From: Rhizobium sp. FY34
GTDB taxonomy: Bacteria > Pseudomonadota > Alphaproteobacteria > Rhizobiales > Rhizobiaceae
Reading direction: 5' to 3'
DNA length: 64,000 bases
Assembly: GCF_005222845.1 (NCBI RefSeq)
Contig: NZ_STFZ01000036.1
Span: forward strand, 456,255-520,254
Below, in pieces: positions 42,902 to 51,186 of this stretch (the stretch's first letter is position 1; every line of letters starts with the position of its first letter). A program made the translations under genes and the position numbers. The notes under the pieces are model-generated. The model searched no databases. It was not told the DNA's origin and saw nothing but the letters and a program-made list of their open reading frames with translations.

Positions 42902-44026
42902 GCCGCCTGGGTGGCGGTGCAGCCGACCCGCGAGATCGAGCTCAAGGAGGACGAGATAGACGGTTGCAGCGGCAAGGCCGGTATGGCGGATGATATCGTC
43001 GATCTCAACGGGCGTGGGTCCAAGCGCCGAGGCAATTGTTGCTCGGTCGTCGTCATCGGGCGGGGCCATGTCGCCGGGCGGTCTGGTATCTGCCGGCTCC
43101 TCGACGACCGGTTGGTGAAAGAGATCAAGCTGCGACAGGGGCGCGAGCGCCTCCAGCACATCGGCCGAACCGGTGGTGACGATGGCGCCCTGCTTCAGCA
43201 GGCCATTGGTGCCATGGCATCGCGGATCAAGTGGCGATCCGGGCACAGCAAAGACCAGCCGGCCGAAGTCACTGGCCATGCGCGCGGTGATCAGCGAACC
43301 TGAACGGTCGGCGGCTTCGACCACCACGACACCGAGCGCAATGCCGGCAATCAGACGGTTGCGACGGGGGAAGTCGCGGGCGCGGGGCTCCCAGCCAAAC
43401 GGCATTTCGCTGACGGCAAGCCCGCTGCCGCTGGTGATGTCACCCAGGAGGGGTATGTTTTCCGGCGGATAGGGTTGATCGAGACCGCCGGCGAGCACGG
43501 CAATCGTTCCGCTGTCGAGGCTTGCCCGGTGAGCCGCCGTATCGATGCCACGCGCAAGACCCGAGGTGATCGTGTAGCCGGCGCGTCCGCAATCGCGGGC
43601 AATCATCGCGGCAAACTTGGCGCCGCTGATCGAAGCATTGCGCGATCCGACAATGCCCAGGGAGGGGCGGCTGCCAGAGGCGGCATCGCCTTTCATGGCC
43701 AGAAGCGGCGGAGCGCCATCGATCTGGCGCAGCGCGGGCGGGTAATCCGGTTCGCCAATGCCGGTCAGCCGTGCACCATGGCGGTGAGCCGTTTCCAGTT
43801 CCCGCTCGGCATCTTCGGTGCTGGCAATGCGGATGCTACGCGCTGCACCGCCCCTGCGCGACAGTTCCGGCAAGGCGGCAAGCGCGGATTCAGCTGATCC
43901 GAAATGGTTGATGAGGTCGCGGAAGGTCGAGGGGCCGACATTGTCGCTTCGGATCAGCCGCAGCCAGGCGATCCTTTGTTTATCCGACAGCGCAATTCCC
44001 TTTGGTTTCGCGCTGTCGGATGCCAT
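42875..44026 (-). CDS. dprA: DNA-processing protein DprA
   Basis: 383 residues. The protein loads RecA onto incoming single-stranded DNA during transformation. A SAM-like N-terminal domain includes LRLIRSDNVGPSTFRDLINH. The Rossmann core has LGIVGSRNASISG, TSGLARGIDTAAHRASL and PRRNRLIAG. A winged-helix C-terminal domain (about 310-383) is present. It lies 6 bp after plsY in the same direction. Early codons contain a perfect 10-bp inverted repeat (43984-43993/44010-44019). Confidence 0.94.
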   Translation of the reverse strand: MASDSAKPKGIALSDKQRIAWLRLIRSDNVGPSTFRDLINHFGSAESALAALPELSRRGGAARSIRIASTEDAERELETAHRHGARLTGIGEPDYPPALRQIDGAPPLLAMKGDAASGSRPSLGIVGSRNASISGAKFAAMIARDCGRAGYTITSGLARGIDTAAHRASLDSGTIAVLAGGLDQPYPPENIPLLGDITSGSGLAVSEMPFGWEPRARDFPRRNRLIAGIALGVVVVEAADRSGSLITARMASDFGRLVFAVPGSPLDPRCHGTNGLLKQGAIVTTGSADVLEALAPLSQLDLFHQPVVEEPADTRPPGDMAPPDDDDRATIASALGPTPVEIDDIIRHTGLAAATVYLVLLELDLAGRLHRHPGGLVSLVMFV

Positions 44027-44032
44027 GCAGCC

Positions 44033-44662
44033 TTACCCCTTCTGGCCGATCTTGCTTTCCGTCCCATTGATCAGCCGCTCGATATTGGCCTTGTGTTTCC
44101 AATAGGTAATCAAGGTCATTGCGGAGAGGACCAATGCAATCTTCTGTTCGCCTACTATCCACAATGCAACCGGAATGACAAGGGTTGCAACCAGAGCAGA
44201 CAGCGAGGAATAACGGCTGACCTTGGCAATCGTCAGCCAGACAAAAGCAAAAACCAGCACCATGGCCGGCGCTACGCCAAGCAGCGTGCCGATATAGGTG
44301 GCAACGCCCTTGCCGCCCTTGAAGCCGAGCCAGACAGGAAAGAGATGCCCGATGAAAGCGGCAAAGCCCGCCAGAACGCCTGCTTCAGACCCGATTTCCG
44401 GCCCCAGATAGGCGGCGGCCATAAGGGCTGCGGCAGTGGCCTTAAAGGCATCGAGAAACAGCGTGGCGGCGGCCAATTTCTTGTTGCCGGTACGCAGCAC
44501 ATTGGTTGCGCCGATATTGCCCGAGCCGATGGCGCGGATATCGCCAAGACCGGCTGCCTTGGTCAGCAGCAGGCCGAAGGGAATGGAGCCGAGCAGATAG
44601 CCGAAGGCAAGCGCTGAAAGCGCGATCGGCAAGGTGATCTGCCAGGTGAAAAGCTCGGTCAT
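44033..44662 (-). CDS. plsY: Acyl-phosphate:glycerol-3-phosphate acyltransferase
   Basis: 209-residue inner membrane enzyme that makes lysophosphatidic acid, the first step of phospholipid synthesis. Five hydrophobic helices and the conserved loops GSGNIGATNVLR and FKGGKGVATYIG are visible. It lies between the pyrC-like gene (12 bp upstream) and dprA (6 bp downstream). Confidence 0.96.
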   Translation of the reverse strand: MTELFTWQITLPIALSALAFGYLLGSIPFGLLLTKAAGLGDIRAIGSGNIGATNVLRTGNKKLAAATLFLDAFKATAAALMAAAYLGPEIGSEAGVLAGFAAFIGHLFPVWLGFKGGKGVATYIGTLLGVAPAMVLVFAFVWLTIAKVSRYSSLSALVATLVIPVALWIVGEQKIALVLSAMTLITYWKHKANIERLINGTESKIGQKG

Positions 44663-44674
44663 GTCAGGTTCCCC

Positions 44675-45967
44675 TCAAAGCGAATGGACGAGCCGTCCGG
44701 CCACATAGGTGGCAACGGCGCGACCGCTGAAACGTGCATCCTCGAATGGCGTATTCTTCGAGCGCGACAGGATCGTCTCCTTGGATACGAGCCAGGGCTC
44801 ATCCAGATCGATCAGCGTGATATCGGCTTTGGCGCCGGGCTTCAGCGTGCCGGCATCGAGACCAAAGATCTGCGCAGGCCGCGTCGACAGCGCATCGATC
44901 AGCCGCATCAGCGGCACGCGGTCCGCATGGTGCAGCCGAAGTGCGGCCGAGAGCATGGTTTCGAGCCCGATCGCACCATCGGCGGCATCGGCAAACGGCA
45001 GGCGCTTGGTATCGACATCCTGTGGATCATGCGAGGAGACGATGATATCGATCGTGCCATCGGCCAGCGCATCGACCATGGCCTGACGGTCGTCTTCGGT
45101 GCGAAGCGGCGGCGAAAGCTTAAAGAAGGTGCGATATTCACCGATGTCATTTTCATTCAGCGACAGGTGATTGATGGAAATCGCACTTGTGGCCTTGGCG
45201 CCACGGCTGCGGGCAAGCCGCATGGCGTCTGCCGATTCCGGCACCGAGATTTTCGCCGCATGGTATTTCGCGCCGGTGAGTGTGGCGATGCGCAGATCGC
45301 GCTCCAGCGGAATAAGCTCTGCCTCGCGCGGTGCGCCGGACAGTCCGAGCCAGCTGGCAAACAGGCCTTCATTCATCACGCCATTGACGGCGAGATAGGG
45401 ATCGCGGGCTTCGAGCGCAATCACGGCATCGAATTCGCGGGCATAGGTCATGGCCCGGCGCAGAACCTGCGTATCGGCAAGCCCATGGCGCCCTTGGGTG
45501 AAGGCAACGGCACCGGCACGCGTCAGCATGCCGATCTCCGTCATTTCCTCGCCCTTGAGGCCGCGCGTCAGGGCCGCTGCCGGATGCACATTGACCAGCG
45601 CCTTGTCGCGCGCGGTCTTCTTGACGAATTCGATAAGGGCGATGTCATCAAGCACCGGATCGGTATCCGGCATCATGATGAAAGAGGTGACGCCGCCGGA
45701 TGCCGCCGCCCGGCTTGCCGATTCCAGCGTCTCGCGATGCTCGGCGCCCGGTTCTCCGACAAAGACGCGGGCATCGACGAGACCGGGTGTCGCGACAAGG
45801 CCGGCGCAATCGCGCACGCTTGCGCCATCCGGCACGCCCTGGTTCTGCGCGCCTGCACCGGCGGCCAGGATCACGCCATCGGCACCGATGACGATGCTGC
45901 CGGTCTCATCGAGATTGCGCGAGGGATCGATGATGCGAACATTCTTCAAGACCAGGGAAGTGTTCAT
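44675..45967 (-). CDS. pyrC: Dihydroorotase-like protein lacking metal ligands (PyrC' type)
   Basis: 430 residues of the amidohydrolase superfamily, cotranslated with pyrB (ATGA overlap). Active dihydroorotases have a D-x-H-x-H metal motif. Here the same place reads VDARVFVGEPG without either histidine, and the later aspartate site reads SSHDPQDVD in place of TDHAPH. It is therefore probably catalytically inactive, like PyrC' of Pseudomonas, which serves as a structural partner of aspartate transcarbamoylase. A separate active pyrC should exist elsewhere in the genome. ATG 45967 is chosen for the overlap. Confidence 0.88.
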   Translation of the reverse strand: MNTSLVLKNVRIIDPSRNLDETGSIVIGADGVILAAGAGAQNQGVPDGASVRDCAGLVATPGLVDARVFVGEPGAEHRETLESASRAAASGGVTSFIMMPDTDPVLDDIALIEFVKKTARDKALVNVHPAAALTRGLKGEEMTEIGMLTRAGAVAFTQGRHGLADTQVLRRAMTYAREFDAVIALEARDPYLAVNGVMNEGLFASWLGLSGAPREAELIPLERDLRIATLTGAKYHAAKISVPESADAMRLARSRGAKATSAISINHLSLNENDIGEYRTFFKLSPPLRTEDDRQAMVDALADGTIDIIVSSHDPQDVDTKRLPFADAADGAIGLETMLSAALRLHHADRVPLMRLIDALSTRPAQIFGLDAGTLKPGAKADITLIDLDEPWLVSKETILSRSKNTPFEDARFSGRAVATYVAGRLVHSL

Positions 45968-46920
45968 GCGCCCCATCCTTCGGCTCGTGCATCGGAATTG
46001 TGGGAGAGGAGAAGGGCTTCCATCACCGCCATGCGCACGGCAACCCCCATTTCCACCTGGCTTTCGATAACGCTCTGCGGACCGTCGGCCACTTCGGAAG
46101 AAATTTCCACGCCGCGGTTCATCGGGCCGGGATGCATCACAAGTGCATCTTCCTTGGCGGCTTTCAGCTTTTCGGCATCCAGACCATAGAAATGGAAATA
46201 TTCGCGCACCGATGGGACGAAGGAGCCGGACATGCGCTCGCGTTGCAGGCGCAGCATCATCACCACATCGGCGCCTTTCAGCCCCTCTTCCATGGAGTGG
46301 AAGACCTCGACACCCATCTGCGCGATGCCAGAGGGCAGAAGCGTCGAAGGCGCTACCACGCGCACCCGTGCACCCATGGCGTTGAGCAGCAGGATATTGG
46401 AGCGGGCGACGCGTGAATGCAGCACATCGCCGCAGATGGCAACGATGATGCGAGCCAGCTTGCCCTTAGCGCGCCTTATGGTCAGCGCATCAAGAAGCGC
46501 TTGGGTCGGGTGCTCATGCTGTCCGTCGCCGGCATTGACGACGGCGCAGGCGACCTTCTGGGCGAGCAGCGCTGCAGCGCCTGCCGAGGAGTGACGCACC
46601 ACCAGAACGTCCGGTCGCATGGCATTCAGCGTCATGGCCGTGTCGATCAGCGTCTCACCCTTCTTGACCGAAGAGTTTCCGACCGACATGTTCATCACGT
46701 CGGCGCCGAGACGCTTGCCTGCAAGTTCAAAGGATGACTGTGTGCGTGTCGAGGCTTCGAAGAATAGATTGATCTGTGTCAGACCGCGCAACGTCGAGGT
46801 TTTCTTTTCTCGTTGCCGGCTGATCTTGACCGCCTCGTCGGCCTTGTCGAGAAGGATGGTAATATCCTGCTCGGTCAGGCCCTTGATCCCGAGGAGATGG
46901 CGGTGGGGAAAGGAGACCAC
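45964..46920 (-). CDS. pyrB: Aspartate carbamoyltransferase catalytic subunit
   Basis: 318-residue enzyme of pyrimidine synthesis that joins carbamoyl phosphate and aspartate. The carbamoyl-phosphate loop FEASTRTQSSFE and the motif GDGQHEHPTQALLDA are visible. I chose GTG 46920 (VVSFPHRHLLGIKGL) because it follows GGAGG with 8-nt spacing and matches homologues. An upstream ATG at 47022 adds a non-conserved stretch. It heads the minus-strand operon running toward rpmG. Confidence 0.95.
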   Translation of the reverse strand: MVSFPHRHLLGIKGLTEQDITILLDKADEAVKISRQREKKTSTLRGLTQINLFFEASTRTQSSFELAGKRLGADVMNMSVGNSSVKKGETLIDTAMTLNAMRPDVLVVRHSSAGAAALLAQKVACAVVNAGDGQHEHPTQALLDALTIRRAKGKLARIIVAICGDVLHSRVARSNILLLNAMGARVRVVAPSTLLPSGIAQMGVEVFHSMEEGLKGADVVMMLRLQRERMSGSFVPSVREYFHFYGLDAEKLKAAKEDALVMHPGPMNRGVEISSEVADGPQSVIESQVEMGVAVRMAVMEALLLSHNSDARAEGWGA

Positions 46921-47044
46921 GAAAACGTCCTCCGCTTGTGACAGGCGGTCTATAGAGACTGAGCGCCTGACGGGCAAGCGGATGCTGTGGACGAGATTTT
47001 CCGATCCCCATGCATTTTCCAAGGAATTCGATTAGAAGCACCCC

Positions 47045-48697
47045 ATGAATCAGATGACCCGGACCGATGATCCTCATAACGAGCTGAACCAGCCAAGCCT
47101 CTGGTCCGGTATCAATGCCTATCGCACAGATCCGCTGATGGTGGATCTGACCGCCGGTCTGCACCGGGCGCTGCGCGAGGAATTCGATACGTTGGGACGC
47201 TATGTGACCTCGCCCGAGGCGCAGGAACTGGCGCGCATGGCCAATGAAAGCCCGCCCAAGCTGCGCACTCATGGCGCGCGCGGGGAACGGGCCGATCTGG
47301 TGGAATACCACCCGGCCTGGCATGCGCTGATGCGCCGTTCCATGGCAAGCGGCCTGCATTCCTCGATCTGGGAAAATGCGCCGGAAAGCCGTAATGCGCA
47401 GCACCGGGCAAGGGCTGCCCGTTTTTATCTGTCGGCGCAGCTGGAATGCGGGCATCTGTGCCCGCTCACCATGACCAGCGCTTCGGTGGCTGCCATGATG
47501 GCCTCGCCGCGCGTTCACAAGGAATGGGCGCCGCGCATTCTGTCGCGCAAATATGATTCGTCCAATCGCCCGGCCTTCCAGAAAAGTGCCATTACAATCG
47601 GCATGGGCCTGACGGAAAAGCAGGGCGGCACGGATGTGCGCGCCAACCGCACCAGTGCCGAGCGGGTGGGCGAGGGCGTCTATCGCCTGTCGGGCCACAA
47701 ATGGTTCATGTCGGCGCCGATGAGCGACGGTTTCATCATGCTGGCCAAGACTCCGGAGGGCATCGGATGTTTCCTCGTGCCCCGCCTTCTGGAGGATGGC
47801 ACGGCCAATGGCCTGCGCTTCCAGCGTCTGAAGGACAAACTCGGCAACCGCTCCAACGCTTCGTCGGAAGTCGAATTCACCGATGCCTTCGGCTATCTGC
47901 TCGGCGAGGCCGGCGGCGGCATTCGCACCATTCTCGACATGGTGACGCTGACGCGGCTTGATTGTTCGCTGGCTTCTGCCGGCATCATGCGCGCTTCGCT
48001 GGCGGAAGCCGTGCACCATTGCCGTGGACGCTCGGTGTTTGGCAAGAACCTCATCGATCAGCCGCTGATGACGCGGGTTCTGGCCGATATGGCGCTTGAT
48101 GTGGCGGCGGCAACGGCGCTGTCCTATCGGCTGGCCGAAGCCTTCGACAAGGCCGGCAGCAACCCGTCCGATGCCGCTTACGCCCGCGTCATGACGCCGG
48201 TGATCAAATACTGGACCTGCAAGATCGCGCCTGCGCTGATCTATGAGGCGATGGAGTGCCTCGGCGGCAATGGCTATGTCGAGGAACGCCCGCTGGCGCG
48301 CCATTACCGTGAGGCGCCGGTCAATGCGATCTGGGAAGGCTCCGGCAATGTGATGGCGCTCGACGTGCTGCGGGTTCTGGGTCGCGGCCGCGATCTCTTC
48401 GATGCGGTGCTGGCCTCGCTGGAGCGGGATCTCGGCCCTAGCGGTCGCAAGACCACCGATGTGCTGCGCGCCGCCATGGCGCTTGCCGAGCGCGACGAGG
48501 GGGCTGCACGCCTTCTCGTGGAGCAGATGGCGCTTGCCGCCGGTGCCGCCGAACTGTTCCGGCTGGGCGCCGGCAAGATTGCCGATGCCTTCCTGGAAAC
48601 GCGTCTGGCCGGTGGCTGGCGTGCCACCTATGGCATGCTCGATTCGCGCTTTGATGCCTCCTACATCGTCGATCTGCTCTATCCGGCAGCCAGCTGA
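47045..48697 (+). CDS. aidB: Acyl-CoA dehydrogenase family protein, AidB-like
   Basis: 550-residue flavoprotein closely resembling E. coli AidB of the adaptive response to alkylation. Shared segments include IGMGLTEKQGGTDV, KLGNRSNASSEVEF, TLTRLDCSLASAGIMR and NAIWEGSGNVMALDVLRVL. The catalytic role is uncertain even in E. coli, where it binds DNA and FAD. It is divergent from pyrB across 124 bp; I see no Ada box that I can defend. It is monocistronic here. Confidence 0.9.
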   Translation: MNQMTRTDDPHNELNQPSLWSGINAYRTDPLMVDLTAGLHRALREEFDTLGRYVTSPEAQELARMANESPPKLRTHGARGERADLVEYHPAWHALMRRSMASGLHSSIWENAPESRNAQHRARAARFYLSAQLECGHLCPLTMTSASVAAMMASPRVHKEWAPRILSRKYDSSNRPAFQKSAITIGMGLTEKQGGTDVRANRTSAERVGEGVYRLSGHKWFMSAPMSDGFIMLAKTPEGIGCFLVPRLLEDGTANGLRFQRLKDKLGNRSNASSEVEFTDAFGYLLGEAGGGIRTILDMVTLTRLDCSLASAGIMRASLAEAVHHCRGRSVFGKNLIDQPLMTRVLADMALDVAAATALSYRLAEAFDKAGSNPSDAAYARVMTPVIKYWTCKIAPALIYEAMECLGGNGYVEERPLARHYREAPVNAIWEGSGNVMALDVLRVLGRGRDLFDAVLASLERDLGPSGRKTTDVLRAAMALAERDEGAARLLVEQMALAAGAAELFRLGAGKIADAFLETRLAGGWRATYGMLDSRFDASYIVDLLYPAAS

Positions 48698-48740
48698 GAC
48701 GTATGAGATCCGTGGTTTTGCACAGAGCTCCGCGTGCGCA

Positions 48741-48748
48741 TTAACCAT
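48741..48748 (+). promoter_or_regulatory. CtrA half-site
   Basis: TTAACCAT matches the short form of the CtrA recognition motif. It lies 49 bp upstream of a full TTAA-N7-TTAA box and supports CtrA control of the downstream membrane genes. Confidence 0.4.
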
Positions 48749-48796
48749 GATCCGGGGTTTGCGTTGCGCTTTGTTGCTCGATGTCTAACGTGGTCG

Positions 48797-48811
48797 TTAA
48801 CTCTTTGTTAA
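48797..48811 (+). promoter_or_regulatory. CtrA box, TTAA-N7-TTAA
   Basis: TTAA-CTCTTTG-TTAA followed by CC is an exact match to the alphaproteobacterial CtrA operator. It ends 21 bp before the start of the small membrane gene at 48833. Such proximity suggests that CtrA binds at the promoter. Confidence 0.65.
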
Positions 48812-48832
48812 CCACCATCTGGCGTATCGAGC

Positions 48833-49015
48833 ATGTCTGGAAACCCTTTCTACAGTTTTGCGTTGCTGGTTCTGGCGCTCGTGTTTTTCGCGGTGCTGGC
48901 GCTCGATATCGCCATTCCGGCTCTCGTGCTCAGCCTGATGGCGCTTGTGCGCTGGAGCATGCTGCCGGCCGATGACAGGGCCATGAACAGGGCAATGAAA
49001 GGTAGAACCGCATGA
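48833..49015 (+). CDS. Small hydrophobic protein, function unknown
   Basis: 60 residues. A long hydrophobic region (about residues 6-44, SFALLVLALVFFAVLALDIA and on) could span the membrane twice. A short charged tail (DDRAMNRAMKGR) follows. I do not recognise a family. Its stop overlaps the start of the next gene (ATGA), which supports real translation. A CtrA box lies directly upstream. Confidence 0.65.
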   Translation: MSGNPFYSFALLVLALVFFAVLALDIAIPALVLSLMALVRWSMLPADDRAMNRAMKGRTA

Positions 49016-49338
49016 AGTGGTTTCTGATCCTCTGGGCCGGGCCGGTTATGCTGCTCGGCGCCTGGTATGGCCTGTCCTATTACGACATGAGCTTTGGCTT
49101 TTTCATGCTGACGCGCCAGACGCATGATCTGGTGTTTGAGATCTACGGCAATATTCTCGGCATCGACCCGCAGGCGCTTCCACCATTGGTGGCGCGGGCA
49201 ATTGCTGTCGATAGCCTGACCGTGCTGTCCATCGTCGCATTCCGCAAGCGCCGCGAGATCGCCGCCTGGTGGAAAACGCGCTATGCGTCGCCTGAAGGCG
49301 TGGTGGCAAGCGAGGACAGCCTGTCGAGAGCGCCCTGA
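49012..49338 (+). CDS. DUF6105-like membrane protein
   Basis: 108 residues with an N-terminal transmembrane segment (MKWFLILWAGPVMLLGAWYG) and a second hydrophobic stretch near residues 58-72. The motif YYDMSFGFFMLTRQTHDLVF resembles a small rhizobial family of unknown function that I tentatively equate with DUF6105. It is coupled to the preceding 60-residue gene and overlaps the end of the convergent ruvX by 58 bp. Confidence 0.75.
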   Translation: MKWFLILWAGPVMLLGAWYGLSYYDMSFGFFMLTRQTHDLVFEIYGNILGIDPQALPPLVARAIAVDSLTVLSIVAFRKRREIAAWWKTRYASPEGVVASEDSLSRAP

Positions 49339-49769
49339 AGGATGAAGCTGGCGGCAGCCGAATCAATGCGTTCCTTGCGCTTTGCCCGCGACACATCCAT
49401 TTCCAGCAAGGCCCGTTCGGCAGCAACGGTCGATAGTCTCTCGTCCCAATAGACGAAGGGGATATCGGTCTTGTCGCTCATGGAGCGCACGAAGGCACGC
49501 GTCGCCTGAACACGAGGACCGGACGATCCGTCCATGTTTACCGGCAGGCCGATGATGAAGGCGGCGACCTTTTCCTTCTCGGCAAAAGCCAGAAGTAGTT
49601 CGGCATCCTGGGTAAACTTCACCCGCTTCAGCACCGGGCGCGGCGAGGCAAAGCGGCGCCCGATATCCGACATGGACAGGCCGATCGTCTTGGTGCCAAG
49701 GTCGAGACCCGCCACCGCCTGACCGGGCAGAAGCCGTTCTGCCAGTTCCTCGATTGTTGCCACCGCCAT
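49281..49769 (-). CDS. ruvX: Holliday junction resolvase-like protein RuvX (YqgF)
   Basis: 162-residue RNase H-fold protein implicated in pre-16S rRNA processing. The N-terminal AGLDLGTKTIGLSMSD carries the first acidic catalytic residue. GLPVNMDGSSGPRVQATRAF and WDERLSTVAAERALLE are conserved. The final aspartate is in KERIDSAAASFILQ. ATG 49769 (MAVATIEEL) follows AAGGAGA and matches homologues; longer open frames upstream are rejected. Confidence 0.94.
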   Translation of the reverse strand: MAVATIEELAERLLPGQAVAGLDLGTKTIGLSMSDIGRRFASPRPVLKRVKFTQDAELLLAFAEKEKVAAFIIGLPVNMDGSSGPRVQATRAFVRSMSDKTDIPFVYWDERLSTVAAERALLEMDVSRAKRKERIDSAAASFILQGALDRLSSLATTPSGDA

Positions 49770-49985
49770 TGCCCGTCTCCTTGCCTGCCTGCCATCGTCT
49801 TGCACGTCTGCCATCTTGCGTACACAACTTTGATTGAGTGTCACGATGCCCCTATGATATTGCACCATGGGAAGGCAGATCCATATGAGAGAGACCTGCG
49901 TAACGTGGCCATTACTCATACGCTATTCACCGCTCGGTTGTCCGAGCCATCCCATCATTCCTCAATGTAAACAAGGAGATTTTCC

Positions 49986-50690
49986 ATGAAGATCACCTGG
50001 CTTGGCCATTCCGCCTTCCGGATCGAGACTGCTGACGCAAAAATCCTGATCGACCCCTTTTTCAGCGGCAACCCGTCCTTTGCCGATCAGGACCGCAAGG
50101 CGGCTGCCGAAGGCATTACCCATATTCTCCTCACCCATGGCCATGGCGACCATGTGGGCGATACGATCGCTCTGGCCAATGAGACCGGTGCCGTCGTGCT
50201 CGCCAATGCGGATCTGGCCGCCTGGCTCGGTTCCAAGGGGGTCAGCAAGCTTGAAATGGGCAATACCGGCGGCACTGTTGGTTTTGGTGGTTTTACCGCG
50301 ACCTTTACCCAGGCGCTTCATTCCTCGGCGCAGATCACCGAAGACGGCGTGTCACATGCGCTCGGCAGCGCCAATGGGTTGATGCTGCATTTCGAGGGCG
50401 AGCCCTCGCTTCTGCATATGGGCGATACGGATATCTTCACCGATATGGGCCTGATCAACGAGTTGCACCAGCCGGATATCGGTCTCGTGCCGATCGGTGA
50501 CCGTTTCACCATGGGCGGTGCCGTGGCAGCGCTTTCTTGCCAGCGCTTCTTCGATTTCAAGCACGCCATTCCCTGCCATTACGGCACGTTCCCGATCATC
50601 GACCAGACGCCGGACAAGTTTGTGAAGGGTATGGAAGGGCTGAAGACCCGCGTTGAGACGCCGAAGGTCGGCACGACGCTGACCTTCTGA
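49986..50690 (+). CDS. Metal-dependent hydrolase, UPF0173 family
   Basis: 234 residues of metallo-beta-lactamase fold. MKITWLGHSAFRIE begins the fold. The metal site THGHGDHVGD lies near residue 58, and LLHMGDTDIF gives a later ligand. UPF0173 members are conserved in alphaproteobacteria without a proven substrate. It is monocistronic, with a strong terminator 15 bp after its stop. Confidence 0.9.
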   Translation: MKITWLGHSAFRIETADAKILIDPFFSGNPSFADQDRKAAAEGITHILLTHGHGDHVGDTIALANETGAVVLANADLAAWLGSKGVSKLEMGNTGGTVGFGGFTATFTQALHSSAQITEDGVSHALGSANGLMLHFEGEPSLLHMGDTDIFTDMGLINELHQPDIGLVPIGDRFTMGGAVAALSCQRFFDFKHAIPCHYGTFPIIDQTPDKFVKGMEGLKTRVETPKVGTTLTF

Positions 50691-50704
50691 TCTGAATTGA
50701 CGTT

Positions 50705-50745
50705 CTGCCGGCGGCAGCCTGTAAAACGGCCGCCGGCAGCATTTT
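50705..50745 (+). terminator. Rho-independent terminator after the UPF0173 gene
   Basis: Perfect 11-bp stem CTGCCGGCGGC/GCCGCCGGCAG with a 13-nt loop, followed by CATTTTCCC. It separates the UPF0173 gene from gatC. Confidence 0.8.
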
Positions 50746-50840
50746 CCCATTGTCCCTTAGCGGCTGGCATGGCCAAAGCCGTTGCGAAGGCCGGACAGGG
50801 TCAGTATAGCGGGAGGGAAATTCCATCCGGAGAACTGTCC

Positions 50841-51128
50841 ATGTCCGTCGACCTTGCCACCGTAAAGCGCGTTGCGCGCCTGTCCCGTATTGCCGTGACC
50901 GATGAGGAAGCCGAGCGCATGATGGGGCATCTGAATGGCATTCTCGGCTTTGTCGAACAGCTTTCGGAAGTGGATGTGACGGGTGTGGAGCCGATGACCT
51001 CGGTCACGCCGATCACCATGCGCCTGCGTGCCGATGCCGTGACCGATGGCGACAAGGCCGACGATATCGTTGCCAATGCGCCCAGTACCGACCAGAATTT
51101 CTTCCTCGTGCCCAAGGTTGTCGAATAG
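50841..51128 (+). CDS. gatC: Aspartyl/glutamyl-tRNA amidotransferase subunit C
   Basis: 95-residue small subunit that stabilises GatA in the GatCAB complex. VDLATVKRVARLSRIAV at the N-terminus and VTPITMRLRADAVTDGD near the end are typical. ATG 50841 follows CCGGAGAACTGTCC. The gatA gene follows after 58 bp; gatB lies separately at 54061. Confidence 0.96.
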   Translation: MSVDLATVKRVARLSRIAVTDEEAERMMGHLNGILGFVEQLSEVDVTGVEPMTSVTPITMRLRADAVTDGDKADDIVANAPSTDQNFFLVPKVVE

Positions 51129-51186
51129 ACGCGTTCTGCCGCGGCTCCAACCTTTTCCTGCATTGAAAACGAGTTTGAACACGACC

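Noticed and set aside
46727..48748. 673-codon open frame on the minus strand over aidB
   Set aside because: A shadow frame of aidB; no recognisable domain, and it also runs into pyrB on the same strand in another frame.
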